Source: Nissolia schottii (lineage: Eukaryota; Streptophyta; Magnoliopsida; Fabales; Fabaceae). Taken from it: a stretch of 64,000 bases of DNA. The notes below the pieces were generated by a model, which saw nothing but the letters and a program-made list of their open reading frames with translations, searched no databases and had not been told where the DNA came from. Where the stretch lies: the NCBI GenBank assembly GCA_003254905.1, contig QANU01035241.1, forward strand, positions 61,883 through 125,882. The letters are read 5' to 3'. The number at the start of each line of letters is the position of its first letter. The first letter of the stretch is position 1. A program made the translations under genes and the position numbers. This document shows positions 24,367 to 36,149 of this stretch, one piece after another.

Positions 24367-24530
24367 TCACCAACCGCAGTTAAGATGCACAACCTCAATT
24401 CTGCCATTGGAATCATCTGTAAGACAACACCCAGGAGCCAACTGATATATGTTCCTGTTTCTTAGGTCAACTATGAGTTCAGCTCCAGCTCGACTTAATT
24501 TTTGACCACTCAACAAGATGTTAGAAGAAC
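24367..24530 (-). pseudogene. Orphan terminal-exon-like reading frame, unidentified
   Basis: On the minus strand, an acceptor-like CCTGAG at 24536-24531 opens a 164-nt stretch that reads without interruption to a TGA at 24369-24367. The end of the peptide reads AELIVDLRNRNIYQLAP, GCCLTDDSNGRI, EVVHLNCGW, stop. The composition is protein-like, with mixed charged, hydrophobic and Cys residues, and unlike the low-complexity frames around it. An in-frame TGA immediately precedes the putative splice site, so if real it must be spliced. I do not recognise the family. It lies 6.9 kb downstream of the UBA2C-like gene on the same strand, so it could be a downstream exon of that transcription unit, the relic of another gene, or chance. 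Confidence 0.35.
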
Positions 24531-24539
24531 CTCAGGATT

Positions 24540-26640
24540 GGCAATTTACCAGAAAGAAAGCAAGCGGTAATTAGGCTAATAGCGAATTTTATGATTAAGA
24601 ATCCACAAGAATATATGCGCGCACACACATCCTAGTCTATTGGTAAATTAATTTAAAAAAATTAATTTAAAAAAAACATGGGTTTTAGAAGGATAACATG
24701 ATACTGAGATGTTTTGTCAGGTCACCGAGTGGTTCAGAGACACGGAAAAAATCATAAACCAGTTCCTTGGTTAAACTTTACCCTGTCGTCACGTAACATG
24801 TAATTAAGACCGGTTATAAAATAGCACGCAACTCAGAAGCATTCTTGTTTTTTCATAATTTATTAGAGCCAAAAAAAATTCAAAAACATTACAATTTGAT
24901 TAGCGGACACAAGTATGACCTAATGGAAAGCCCACAAAAGAACTCGATGCAATGAAAAATGCGTATATCAAGAAAGCACAAGAACCCAACACAAATGTTC
25001 TGATTCTGAACATGGCACTATTACTCCCGAGTGCACGGTTACGAAAAAGGGTGATTCTAAATAAAGTATCAATCTCAATGCACAACCCACGTAACAAGAT
25101 CGGATGGAATATAACACCACTCAGGTTTAAAATATCTAAACAAGCAGATTCCTATTACAATACATCCTAAATTAAAAAAAATAGAAAATAAAAGAGCATC
25201 TATCAAATTCGGCAGGAACTAGCATGCAATTATGCTATGGACGAGAGAAAGGAGACAAGTGAAGCACAGAAGCAGACTGAGAATAGAAAGCCAGATAGAT
25301 AAATTTTCAGTGAGAACCCAGGCTTGGTAAGGGGAAAGAAAAGAACGAAAAAGAATAGCCAGTCAATCCATGTGTCCATGATGCCACTACTATAACATTT
25401 CAAAATCATCTCATGGATTTCAGGATGCATTATTTACCAAACCTTGGGACATTAAAAGAAGGTAAAAAAGACAGAAGACATTCATTAAAGCACTCGCTTC
25501 TTTAGAAACAACAACGAAGCTATATGGATCATCATCAGGGCATGTGAGAACTCCACATTATAATAAACAGTCCTGCATGAACTTCAACAGAGCCAGCCAC
25601 ATACCATTCGTCTCAACCATCCTCCAGGTTAGTAATCAACAATCAACAGTCTCAACAATGAACTAAAGACAAGGCATTCATCATCAACCAGCAAAACAAA
25701 CCACGTCCTCCTACCAGATTGGGGAATAACAGCATCAATTTAGCCAAATTTTGGATTTCACAACTACAAACCAGCTCCGCATTAGGATCTTTACCATGAG
25801 GGTAAATCATACAGGGTGGTTTGACACATACGCAAGGCAGTACAGCAAAAGAATACAATGAAAAAGCACTCAAGGAGCTAGGGAGCCACAAATTAATATC
25901 AACAACATATGCCATTGAGTGCAGTCCAGGGAAACAACTTGACATCTGACAGAGTGATGAAAATAAAAACTTACAACCTAAGCCTAATACAATTTTACAA
26001 TGTCACAATAACCAAGATTGTCAAAATTGATGTTACGTGTGGTTGGACACAAAGCATAACACACAAAATGCAAGATCATAACATGTATCATAAGATCTTA
26101 CTATAAAAATTTACGTATACGCCTAAAATTAACATAAATAAGCAAAATATTAAAATTACAATTAAAAATTAAGTATACTATAATTAAAAATACATAAAAT
26201 AGTTACAATTTAAATTGAAATTACAACTCATATTTATAGAAAGACATAAGTTTCTTTACAAACATAAATGAAAGATAACTTCTTGGGCCATGGAGGTAAA
26301 ACACAATTTTAACAATGAGGAGTGCGCTCAAAACCACTAAATCCACTGGCCCACTCCCACTCACCACTAGCCTTGCTCAATGAAACGTGTTCAGACATCC
26401 ACGGTCATACACTCACAAACACAGAGAAACACACTGCCAGAACAAAGAGCATAGATTGAAAGAAGAGAAGAGGACTATGAGAAAGAGAGAGAGGGGCAGG
26501 AGCAGAACATAGACTGCTCCTTACGAAAATCCAGAACTCACCCATTTTGCCAGACTGGCACGAGTTCAGCAAATTTTATGCAAGATGCCTCTAAAGTGAG
26601 AGAAACAAAAGAAACTAAGATGTGGGCAGCTTCCCAAATA
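24540..26640. other. Non-coding stretch downstream of UBA2C, no gene seen
   Basis: Moderately AT-rich with no recognisable protein. Because UBA2C has an intron donor right after its stop, parts of this region could be 3' UTR exons or introns of that gene, but I see no exon boundaries strong enough to annotate. 26390-26530 is A- and GA-rich. Confidence 0.3.
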
Positions 26641-26653
26641 TATATTCCTGGGT

Positions 26654-26684
26654 CTCTGTGTGTGTATATGTATATGTGTGTGTG

Positions 26685-26727
<43 letters not shown>
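26654..26727. repeat. Compound (TG)n/(TA)n microsatellite
   Basis: TG/TATG repeats run into about 20 TA units, ending at a single N (26728). The array length is therefore unreliable. Confidence 0.9.
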
Positions 26728-26775
26728 NTTGATTCACCAACAGCCACGCTTAAAAAAAAAGGGGTAAATTACACT

Positions 26776-28653
26776 GACCTCCCATGAGGTTCAGTGAAAT
26801 TATACAGACCTCCACTCTATTTGTAAATTTGTCTTGTGACCCCCAACAGCCTATTTGGAACCATTTAGTAACATAGAATTGAATTCTTGCGTGAATTGAA
26901 TTGAATCCTTGTGTTTGGAATGAATAAACTAAAGAACTGAATTCAATTGTCTTTATTATTTTGCCCATGAACTCTCCCAAGAATTCCTTTTTTCTTTTTT
27001 CCATCTCTCAGCAAGCTCTGTTCCTCTCACACTCACTACTCTCAATGACAAAGTCACTATTGTTACACAACAAACAAAACTTCGTTCTCTTAGGCATAAA
27101 CAAGCAATACTAAAAAAAAAAAAAATCAATCAAATTAAAGTTCAGGCACAAATGCTCACTACTCTTAATGGCTAAAAATTTAAGGTACCTAACCTAAGAA
27201 ATACAGTACAATATTAGATAAGAGATGTACAAAGAAAGAAAGAAAAATAAGAGAGAGAGAGAGGAAAAGCACAACCTTCTAAAAAGGATTAAAAATTCTC
27301 ATCCATCTTGAACACGTAGGCACCATTGTTGCTGTTCAAGCTAGACATCATAGAAGCCTTCTAATACTCCCCAATGTGACAAAAGCAAAGCATAGAGGAG
27401 AGAACGATAGTGTTGAGATGGAGGAGAGAGAAGAGAGGATAAGGGTATTTTTGGTTTTTACTTGTTGAGGTAGGAATGAATGAAGAGAGAATTGCAAATC
27501 AAACCCATTTGGGTCTTATTTATTTTAGGCCAAAACATGGGAATTCAATTCCTGTGTCAATTCAATTCATGGCTATTATTATGTCCAAAGCAAGGAATTG
27601 AAATTCCAATTCCAAAGGGAATTGAATTCCAGTGCATTCCAAACAAGGTGCGAGATTATTAAAAGATTGCACAAACCTCCCCCACAAACTGAAGCTGTTA
27701 ATGAAGTTACTTTATCATGTGCAATGCACAAAATTACTAATGGTTCTTTTGTAATATTAGATAGCTTTTAAATATTTGAAATGGCAAAAACCAACCTTAA
27801 TGTTTTAATAAAAAACAAAAAACCAAAAATCTAAGCTCTCTTCCCTCGGTGCTTGATGTTGCAATCTAACCCCAACCCTCTCCTCCATCCCAACCCCATG
27901 TGACACTCATCCACTCATCCTACCTCCCTTTGTCACTCATCCCTTCCCCCTTTCACCCACCCTTACCCACCACCACGTAAACCCCACCCTCCACGGCCTC
28001 CTCCACTAGATCTAGTGCTTGGATTTGGGTGGGAGCGGCAGCCATGAGCAAGGATGACAAGTCTTCATGGCGGAAACCGCAACGACGCTAAAACTGTGAT
28101 GAGCACAACAACACGATAAGCAGCTACACAAGGAGGATTTGGCAATGACGGTTGAGCAAGGACAGTTTGACAGTGGTGGTTCGAGCAAAGGGATGACGTC
28201 GTGATGAAGGAGGAGGGCCCGGCAACAACGCAGAGTGGCGTTGTTGAGTGATTTCCAAAGACTATGAAAATGAGAGCGATAGAGTTGAGATGTAGTGAGA
28301 AAGGAGGATGGAGTGATATCGATCCCCTTTTCTTTTCTTGTCCATTTGTGAGATTATTTTTATTTTGGTTTTGTAATGTTTTGCTATGTTTATGAGTTTG
28401 CCTAGGATTCAAATTCAAGATTTTATAGTAATGGTCTCTTTGCAATTATTTGGACGTTTTGGGTTTGGGAGAAGGATGAAAATGGTGGGGGTTTGGGTGT
28501 TCACAGAATTTGTTGAATAATGTTGGATGATTGGGGGTATAAAGGGCTAACCCATTAACGGTGTTAATGTCAGTTAACTCCAAGGAAGGTTAGTGTCATT
28601 TGGACAACTAGAGGGGAGGTCAGGGTAATTTCACAGAACCTCTTGAGGAAGTC
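26776..28653. mobile_element. DNA transposon with ~50-bp terminal inverted repeats, non-autonomous
   Basis: The left end (GACCTCCCATGAGGTTCAG, TGAAATTATACAGACCTCC, ACTCTATTTGT) pairs with the complement of the right end (GACTTCCTCAAGAGGTTCTG, TGAAATTACCCTGACCTCC, CCTCTAGTTGT) over ~50 bp. Long inverted repeats of this kind suggest a Mutator-like MITE, but no 9-bp target duplication is clear. Inside is a second pair of inverted sequences rich in GAATTCAATTC (26848-26950 and 27530-27650), probably a nested MITE. No transposase is encoded. Confidence 0.6.
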
Positions 28654-30500
28654 GAAAAAAAAAAGATGTGTGATCTTTAATAACAGAACAGCTGATATCA
28701 AAATCCTCAATAAACGTAAAGGTGCCAAGTTAACATGTGGGCCCTAATCCAAGGCATAGCATTAGCAAAAAGACAGTCAATATCAAATTTTACTTACTAG
28801 CAGCAGACAACATTTAGAATATGCTTCTAAAAATAATAGAAAATTTATAAGAAAATTCTTTATGTAGGGAATTTTGTCCAGTTAAAATCCTTAATGGATG
28901 AGCATTGTCAATTTACCATCAGAAATCCTTGACACCGTTATGGTTAAAACATGTCTAACATAATACAAAGAAAATTATTAGATAAACCACAGCATCAAAT
29001 CAATAGAGCAATAGAAAATATGGACACACTAAACAATGCGAATCAACAAGAGCATTTAAAAACTTGTTTTGAAACTATCAAAAGGAATATGCGACTAAAA
29101 TACAAGCTCAGCTACTAAAAATTACCAGAATTCAGAACTACATAACTAAAACATAGGCCATATCAGCCAAGACGATCCAGCCAAAAGTACAAAACTAATC
29201 TATCTCAGTGCCTTCAACTAATAACACATACGAATCAAAGCTTAAAAAAGGGAGCTCAACAGGCTGTAAAAGGACAGGCTAACAAATTCATTACACCAGA
29301 GCAAATAGTCTGCAATCACGCAATCACCAGAAGAACATAAAGCATCTGCGCCCAATAAGCGATCATATACCTGAATCAAACACCCATTCAACTCAATTCA
29401 TCATTTCACAACCATCATCCAAGAAAATTAAACAGTAAAAGCAAAAAAAAGCTTACTGACATAAACAAAATAATGCTCACCATTTCTATAAGAACCGCTA
29501 CAACAAACATTAGGTATGTAGGCACAAAGTAAATACACCACACAATATCAATGAAATCACAAGCCAAGGGAAAAAAAATACACAAGCATGCAACTATAAT
29601 GGCAAAGAGAGGAACAAAAACATAAACAATGATGAAACTAAAGGCAAGAGGATAAAAAACATGTACAAAAAGTGAACAACAACCAAGCTTAATCTGCAAG
29701 CGAATTGGGCAAATCACAACAAACATTCATCAGAAGATAATGGCTAGAAACACGTGCTACTCTCAAGTCAACATCAGATAACTCTATAAATAGAGATGTG
29801 ACAGGCACATAACACAGATGCTCAATATAAGCTCATAAGCACTACCCGAGAGTTCTAACAAGTCAAAAATTAAGCTTCAAAATGCAACACACAAAAGCCA
29901 AGGAGAATTCAGATTTTATGCTATGCAATTCCTTATGAACAAGAGTTGAAAGATAAAGTAACAAAAAGATTATCATCAAAAGTAAACAGAAATAGAACCA
30001 AAAATGTTCCACCTTCACAATAAAAATGCACAGAGCCTCCCTTCCCTGTTTATTGACCTAGTGGTCTGATCTTCACCCAAACCTCATCCACGCCCACCCT
30101 AGCCCCAAAGGATAGAAATAAAATAGGAATTAACTCAAATCTATCCACACCGCACTAAATGTGAAGGCAACGCAAGACCACTACCTTTTAAACAATTTTA
30201 ATAAAGAAAGAAAAGAAATTGATTGTCATTTATCAAGTGACACTCTTGCCTTACATTTTTTTCTTATATTTTAAAGAAAAAAGAGCATGAATGCTAAGAT
30301 TAAGATAGTATAAATCTTTACCTATTTAGAAAATACAGATGTTGGATTTCATAAGAGATATTCCAAGTTCAATAGCAAACAACCAACATATCCAGCGTCA
30401 TGAGATAGACTACCAATAAGAAAATATTAATTAAAAACTAGAATAGCATGCCAACATAACAGTTAGAACACTCTTTCAAAATAATGAATTTAAGAATATT
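28654..30500. other. Non-coding stretch, no gene seen
   Basis: AT-rich with no recognisable domain in either strand. It lies between the transposon at 26776-28653 and the UBA2C-like gene, possibly in its downstream transcribed region. Confidence 0.3.
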
Positions 30501-30501
30501 T

Positions 30502-30529
<28 letters not shown>
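30502..30529. repeat. (GA)n microsatellite
   Basis: Fourteen GA units directly abut the start of the Au-like SINE. Confidence 0.95.
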
Positions 30530-30532
<3 letters not shown>

Positions 30533-30693
30533 GCCTTGGCCCAATAGGTAAGTAAGGTTGATGCTTTGTGACCAAGAAGTCACAGGTTTAAGTCCTATCT
30601 ATATAAACAACCTCTCTGCTTAGGCAACAAGACTACATACATCTACCCTCCCAACTCCTCACCAGGTGAAGCCCTATGTATTAGGTTTTCCTT
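30530..30693 (+). mobile_element. Au-like tRNA-derived SINE, degenerate
   Basis: An A-box region (TAGCCTTGGCCCAATAGGTA) is followed by GTGACCAAGAAGTCACAGG, the arm GTGACC-N-GGTCAC typical of Au-type SINEs. Next come B-box-like GGTTTAAGTCC, an AACAACCTCTCTGC segment, TACATCTACCCTCCC, and the ending ATGTATTAGGTTTTCCTTTT. All parts are diverged from a consensus Au SINE as I remember it. No target duplication was defined. Confidence 0.75.
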
Positions 30694-31423
30694 TTAATGA
30701 AACTCAGGAAAGTAAAAAATAAAAAAATAACAGGCTCAAGTGTAGTCCTTATTGGAAGAAGGGAATTAGTGTGCAGATCACAAGTTTACCATGACCAACT
30801 TCAATTTAAGATTTATCTAGCCACTGTTGCACCAGTGAAATCACAACATACATTGATCAGGATACAAACCCACAAATCAAGTACATCATCTCCAACAAAA
30901 CAAGCAATAAGGAAACTTCATTTCAATAAAAAAATAAATTCAAAACCACAGGCAAGGAGGTCAAATGGTGCCAAATAGATCAAGACCTTAAGAGGCAAAC
31001 ACCCCATATAAGATACACCTAATAAAATTAGTATGTCACAGATCACAACAATTCCATAATATTCACAGGTTAAAGTGAAGCAAACGTTTAATTTTAACAT
31101 CACATAGGCCTTGGAGAATATTGTTTATCAGAGATATACTAAGTTGTCATCAGTCCTCGCCTCTGATTATTTATGACCGAACCAACAGGCTACACAAGAC
31201 TATTAACATACCGACAAAAGCGATAATGTATAGCAATTAGCATATAACAAACAGACATTATATACAGTCCAAAGAAAAATAATAAGTTTATAGTTGTGAA
31301 GATAACAAACAATGCTCAGGAAGTAAACAAAGAAACACGCTAACAACAAAAGTACAAAAATAAGACAATATATTAAAAATAACTACAAAGAAGATTAAAA
31401 ATAAGAACATCAAATAAATTACC

Positions 31424-32788
31424 TCAGTAGTAAGGGGGAACATTTGGATACATTGAACCAGGTGGAACCCTAGGAACAGGAGATGCCCCAGAAGGGGGGT
31501 GATGCTGATTCTGGTACCCAGACGAACCTGATAAACTATAATGTCCACCCTCATGATACCCAGAACCAGGCATTCCAGCTGAACCCGGCAATCTATACAT
31601 CGAGCCAGTGCCACCCATAGTGCCACCAGCGCCACCAAGTCCAACAGCACCACCAACACTACCAGCTCCCAAACCAGCACCACCACCAGCACCACCGCCC
31701 ATTCCACCAAAGCCGGCCGACCCAGGCCCACCATACCCACCGTAATGACCTCCCATCCCAGAACCATACCCGCCAGCCCCGCCCATCCCAGTTGGCGCCT
31801 GATTCCCCACGGAACCCATCCCACCAACTGACGAGTTCAGCGGATGACTCCCCATCTGTGGCTGACCCTGAAGCCCACCAGCAAACCCTCCATAGGAACC
31901 CATTCCACCAACTGGGCCACCATACTGACCCGGAAGCGATCCCTGCACGGACGACGGGCCCATCCCATCCCCGTGACCATGGGCATTCCCGTGACCCTGA
32001 ACCCCATCAGGCCCCACTGGCGCAGCACCGCCACGTTTCCCTTGCTTCCCGTCCGTAATCGCCAGCTTGCAATTCAATTGCCTCCCCTCCACTGTCTTCA
32101 CTGGCTCCATCAGCGCAGCCTGCGCCCCCTCTGCAGTCTTGTACACGAAAAGGGCAAAACCCTTCGACTTTCCAGTCTGCTTGTCGAACCCAAGGGGCCC
32201 CTCCTCGATATCCCCGTAGATCGAGAAGTGCGCAAGCAGCTTGTCCGCGGGAAGGTCCGGTGGCACGTTCGCGACGTATATCTTTCGCAGCCCCACATCC
32301 CCGGCATTGGTGCCGGCGCCGGCGCCAGAATTGCCTGCTGCCGCGAGTTGGGTGACGGTGACGCGGCCATCGATGCGCTTGCTGGGCTCGCGGAGGGCGA
32401 GGAGGGCGCCGTCAACGTGGCGGAAGGTAACGAAGCCGTAGCCCTTGGACTTTCCTGTGGCCTTGTCTAGGATCACGACGGCCTCCTCGAGGTCGCCGTA
32501 GGTGGAGAAGAGGCTGCGGAGGCCGTCGGTTGTGGTGTCCCAGCCGAGGCCGCGGATGAAGAGCTTGCGCTGGGAGACGTCGGGATCCGCGACGGCGCGC
32601 ACGGCCGAGAGCACGTCGGGGTGGCGGACGACGGCGTCCTGAAGGATATCTAGCATCTGGTCCGGCGTGAAACGCTCCATGATCTTGCGGGCTTCCGCGG
32701 TGGTGAGCATCAGATGATTGTCGGAATCGGCGGCGGCTGAGAAACCGTTCTCTTCGAGCTTGCGTTTCTTGGTGGGATCCATGGCCAT
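31424..32788 (-). CDS. UBA2C: UBP1-associated protein 2C-like RNA-binding protein (two RRMs)
   Basis: A single open frame of 454 aa from ATG 32788; the ATG is followed closely by a second one (MAM), and the N terminus [13 protein letters not shown] carries a basic nuclear-localisation-like KKRK. A helical region (~28-66; [20 protein letters not shown]) precedes RRM1 (75-150; RNP2 KLFIRG 75-80, RNP1 KGYGFVTF 115-122). RRM2 is at ~169-245 (RNP2 KIYVAN 169-174, RNP1 KGFALFVY 209-216). From ~250 the protein is Gly-rich with GGMG, GYGG and GGAGG runs and ends YPNVPPYY. Arabidopsis UBA2 proteins are nuclear hnRNP-type proteins that associate with UBP1 and influence mRNA metabolism. The stop is followed by TGAG/GTAATT, a donor that places at least one intron in the 3' UTR, a structure known for UBA2 genes. 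GC content is far above the surroundings. Confidence 0.93.
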   Translation of the reverse strand: MAMDPTKKRKLEENGFSAAADSDNHLMLTTAEARKIMERFTPDQMLDILQDAVVRHPDVLSAVRAVADPDVSQRKLFIRGLGWDTTTDGLRSLFSTYGDLEEAVVILDKATGKSKGYGFVTFRHVDGALLALREPSKRIDGRVTVTQLAAAGNSGAGAGTNAGDVGLRKIYVANVPPDLPADKLLAHFSIYGDIEEGPLGFDKQTGKSKGFALFVYKTAEGAQAALMEPVKTVEGRQLNCKLAITDGKQGKRGGAAPVGPDGVQGHGNAHGHGDGMGPSSVQGSLPGQYGGPVGGMGSYGGFAGGLQGQPQMGSHPLNSSVGGMGSVGNQAPTGMGGAGGYGSGMGGHYGGYGGPGSAGFGGMGGGAGGGAGLGAGSVGGAVGLGGAGGTMGGTGSMYRLPGSAGMPGSGYHEGGHYSLSGSSGYQNQHHPPSGASPVPRVPPGSMYPNVPPYY

Positions 32789-32935
32789 GGCGATTGAAAT
32801 TTCGGAAGAAGTTGAAGCAGCGGTTAAAACCCTAGGTCCAACCCTAAATCCCTAATATGTAGAGCTCTCACAAAAGGGAGTGAGAGTAAGAGAAACAAAA
32901 GAAGTCAGATATTTCCTCAATATATAACATGGGAT
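32789..32935 (-). promoter_or_regulatory. UBA2C promoter elements: TATA box and telo-box
   Basis: A minus-strand TATATA lies at 32926-32921, about 135 bp upstream of the ATG. A telo-box AAACCCTA is on the plus strand at 32827-32834, with further CCCTAA-like copies to 32855. Telo-boxes are common near the transcription start of plant genes for translation and RNA handling. The position suggests a leader of roughly 90-105 bases, which is inference. Confidence 0.5.
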
Positions 32936-33539
32936 ACGTGGATGTATGTATGTGGCCTACTGATGTTTGGGTTGGGCTTATATAACGTTTTGGTTTAGGG
33001 CTTTTATTTTATCTTGTTTGCAAAATTTATTATTTATTATTTATTATTTATTATTTGTCTCTTATTTTGACAAAAAAAAAAAAATATTCGTCTATTGTTA
33101 TCTATACATGCATCTATACAACTAAATATGGAGGATTTCGCGAAATAATTATATTTTGAGGTGATTACGTTGACCTCTACTAAGGTCAAGTAATATTACA
33201 ACGAACTCACTTCTAGTTTGTGAAAACACATCCAACTTCCTTAATTTATCTATAAACATCCCACTTACCTCCATTGGATTTAAATTTTAGTTTTTAAAAT
33301 ATGTAAAATGATTATTTTGTCCTTAATTATTTGTTTTATTTCTTTTCTATTGTCATTCTATATTCTCTCAACCCACACCCACTTCCACCGTATCCAAAAA
33401 TTGCCACGATCGCACGCCTTATTCGTCATCACTCTTACAACCACCATGAATTGCGACCTTCGCCACGATGAGCACAACACTGCTACGACACCACCATTAG
33501 TGTCACTGCTTTGTCAGTCATTACCTCGCCTCTCGCAGC
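32936..33539. other. Intergenic, no gene seen
   Basis: AT-rich, with a TTATTATTTA repeat (33025-33060) and a CACC/GCCACGATC-rich patch at 33370-33530 resembling the one at 18130-18380. Confidence 0.4.
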
Positions 33540-33990
33540 TGTCACGATCCGAAAGTTGAGACAGACACGCAAGGGACGAGTTCCCTTGCAGAAGCCTCTA
33601 AACGTGCTAAAACGTGATCATGCTTGGAAACATAATTGAATCAAATATATTTCATAAAATTATTCTCTTTACAACATGGGTTATTACAACTGAAATAACT
33701 GTTTAACTGAAATGCATAGCTGAAATGATATTAAATTGCTAAACCTATCCAAGTGCAGCGTCCGAAGACCGTACCTGTGACCCATTAGAGCAATTACTAA
33801 CTATAACATTGATTACTCAAATATGAAGCGGAGCTTACCACTTACTCAGAAATTGGTATTGCCATTGCATTAAAGGATCAACTCCACATTCCTCGCATGT
33901 CCAAAACAAATAGATGAGGGGTGAGTTCATCACTCAGTGAATGGGTACCACGGTACCACAGCACATAGCATATACTTAAACATGGTTAAT
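33540..33990 (-). mobile_element. Truncated LTR (family B), minus orientation
   Basis: Begins TGTCACGATCC and shares a diverged order of landmarks with 37063-39419: the AAAGTTG end, GAAGCCTCT, and GGGGTGAGTTCATCACTCA followed by TGAATG. It is cut at 33990 by the plus-strand LTR start at 33991. Probably the distal LTR of the element whose gag remnant lies at 36150-36830. Confidence 0.55.
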
Positions 33991-34400
33991 TGTAACATCC
34001 CGCTTTTTCCTTAGCGAAAATCTCGCCAGATAAATACATATACAAGCTCTCTATCCAGGTTGAAAATTTAAAAATATAAATTCTTACGTCAAAACGTCCG
34101 TAAAGGTAATAGTTCGTGATTTTGCAAAATTTCGCAGACACCGGAATAATTACCTTTCGACGCCGAAATTTAATTGTGTATCAAAGGTATCTGTAAAGAA
34201 CAATTTTATGAAAATAAATTTACGAATACCTTGGATTGATTTAAATTCCTGTTAAGAAAAATTAGTAGATCAAAATTGTGTGTTCGGATAATTTTTAGGA
34301 CATACATACAAGAAGTACACGAACAACTAACGACCAACCACGAGCGAAAGTAGGCATAAAATTCATGGCCATACACGGCCATGCTCAAGGGAAACACACA
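33991..34400 (+). mobile_element. LTR-like start, plus orientation
   Basis: Begins TGTAACATCCCGCTTTTTCCTTAG, almost the same first 24 bases as the LTR at 10896 and 11449, then diverges. It directly precedes the gypsy-type transposon reading frames at 34409. The 3' boundary is not defined. Confidence 0.5.
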
Positions 34401-34408
34401 GCCAATAT

Positions 34409-35721
34409 ATGGCCACCTATGAAGCTCTATGTGAACATCTCAGGCTTCCCCCAATTTTAAATGTTTTCTTCAGTTTATTTTATTTCTACAAGTATGGGGA
34501 TGTGAAAGAAGGTTGGATTCCTCCTAAGGGAATGAAAGACATGTCATCCATTAAATTATTCGAAAGCTCGTTCCACAGTTCCTTCAAAATTCAGGGGTTC
34601 AAGGTGTATCTCTATGAAGGGGTTCAACCATACTTCTTTGAAGTACATGGCAAACCTCACTTTTCTTTTTGTTGGAATAAAAACTACTTTTGTCCAGATC
34701 TAGATCCTGAGATGCCGGACTGGGAAAAAGCTTTTGTAAAGGCCTTGTTGATGCCTTATTTCTAACCAAGTGTTAGTTTTAGAACGTGAGAAGAAAAAAG
34801 CCTATTTCGGTAGAGTTGCTTCACTTGTTTATCTTGCTTTACTTTGAATATGCAGCTAGACTTATGCTAATAAACTGCCTTCTTCATTTTATTTCAGCTG
34901 ACATGACTAACAAAATCATCAGCTTTGCCGACATCGAGGCATTGAAAGCAGCTTCTGTTGGCCCTACGAAGATGCCCATCTCGTTCGGACCTTCTGCCCT
35001 ACCCTACAAGTCAGCAGATCCTACCAAGAAAAAGTCTTTGAAAAGAAAGAAGCTTGCTGATGATGTGGTTGATGTGACAGATTTCCTACCTCTAAGAGCA
35101 AGCAACCGAAGCCAGAATTCAACTTTGGCCGAGAGGTAGAGCCATCTCAAATTGTGAAATCACTATTTTCTTCTCGGGACTGAGCTTATCTCAAAGACAA
35201 GAATGGTGCTAACATGTTTTTGGTAGGTCTTCGCTCTACCTTGTGTAATACCTTGATACTTCAAAATTTTTATGAAGACACAGAATCCTTGGAGAGCCGC
35301 CTCAATACTCTTTCTCTTGAAGCCAAATCCTTAAAGAAAAATTATGAAAAAGAGATAACCGAGTTGAAAAAGGCTCTTAAGGATTCACAACAGAATTTGA
35401 AGTATGTTAAAGATGAGTTGCATGTGGTGGAAAAAGATGAGGAAGTCGCAGTGGATGTGACAAAGGCTATCAAAACAAATATCTCAGATTGTTGGACCAG
35501 GTTGAAGAGGCCACGCATAGCCAATTTGACTCGGTAATGGAATAAGTGAAGTTAGTCATTGCTACAGCTGGGGTGAACATGGACTTGTGGAAGGTTTCCA
35601 TTGATGGAAAAGTGGAAAATGACAAGATTGTTAAGCCTCAAGAAATTGCTTCCACTAGCATTCCTGAGATTTTCGCCAAACCTGTTGAAGAGTCCAACCC
35701 TGACACTAAAACAACAACTTA
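34409..35721 (+). pseudogene. Putative gypsy-type transposon gene (Transposase_28-like) remnant
   Basis: Three open blocks on the plus strand. The first (34409-34765, 118 codons) contains ALCEHLRLPPILNVFFSLFY and GWIPPKG, resembling the 'putative gypsy type transposon' domain of large plant retroelements. The second (34902-35139) is basic and Ser/Pro-rich (KKKSLKRKKLADDV). The third (35214-35537, continuing in another frame to 35721) is a coiled coil (TESLESRLNTLSLEAKSLKK, then KEITELKKALKDSQQ). This order of N-terminal domain, basic linker and coiled coil is usual for the family as I recall it. Stops and frame changes between the blocks could be introns or decay. It probably derives from the retroelement beginning at 33991. 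Confidence 0.6.
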
Positions 35722-36149
35722 AATTTTTATTTGTTTTAATTTTGTTCTGAGATATCCTCATCTCGAACTTTTTACCTGTATTAAACAATTAGCACTTTAT
35801 TTTCCTTAACATATACAAGTACTATGTTCTTTATTCCTTTGTTGTGTATGCTTTTTTGGTACTAGTTGTAGAACGTTCCCTTTTGCAAGTCATAACAAAC
35901 ATGTCGAAATGAACATCTACCAAACTTAATTTTTTTTAAACATGAATTGTAACCTAGTACAACACATGTACTTTGTTAAATTTTATATTCATCAAGACCG
36001 AGGTTATTGGCATCCCAGATAAGTCTAGTATTTGAATTGTGAGGTAATATACCATATAACATATATATATATATAAAGTAACAAAAATAAATATCTTTCA
36101 AGAAAATGGAATTTATTATCAAATGGGCCTCATTAAAACCTATCTAAGA

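Noticed and set aside
27480..28445. Frames within the 26.8-28.7 kb transposon as genes
   Set aside because: Composition follows the inverted-repeat MITE and CACC-rich filler; no domain or splice structure.
30530..30600. tRNA gene
   Set aside because: A- and B-box-like words are present, but no cloverleaf can be formed; the sequence continues as an Au-like SINE.
31288..32470. Long open frames overlapping UBA2C in other frames (for example 31844-32470 plus, 31288-31827 minus)
   Set aside because: They are shadows caused by the GC-rich, Gly-rich coding sequence of UBA2C. They have no domains, while the RRM motifs are in the 31424-32788 minus frame.
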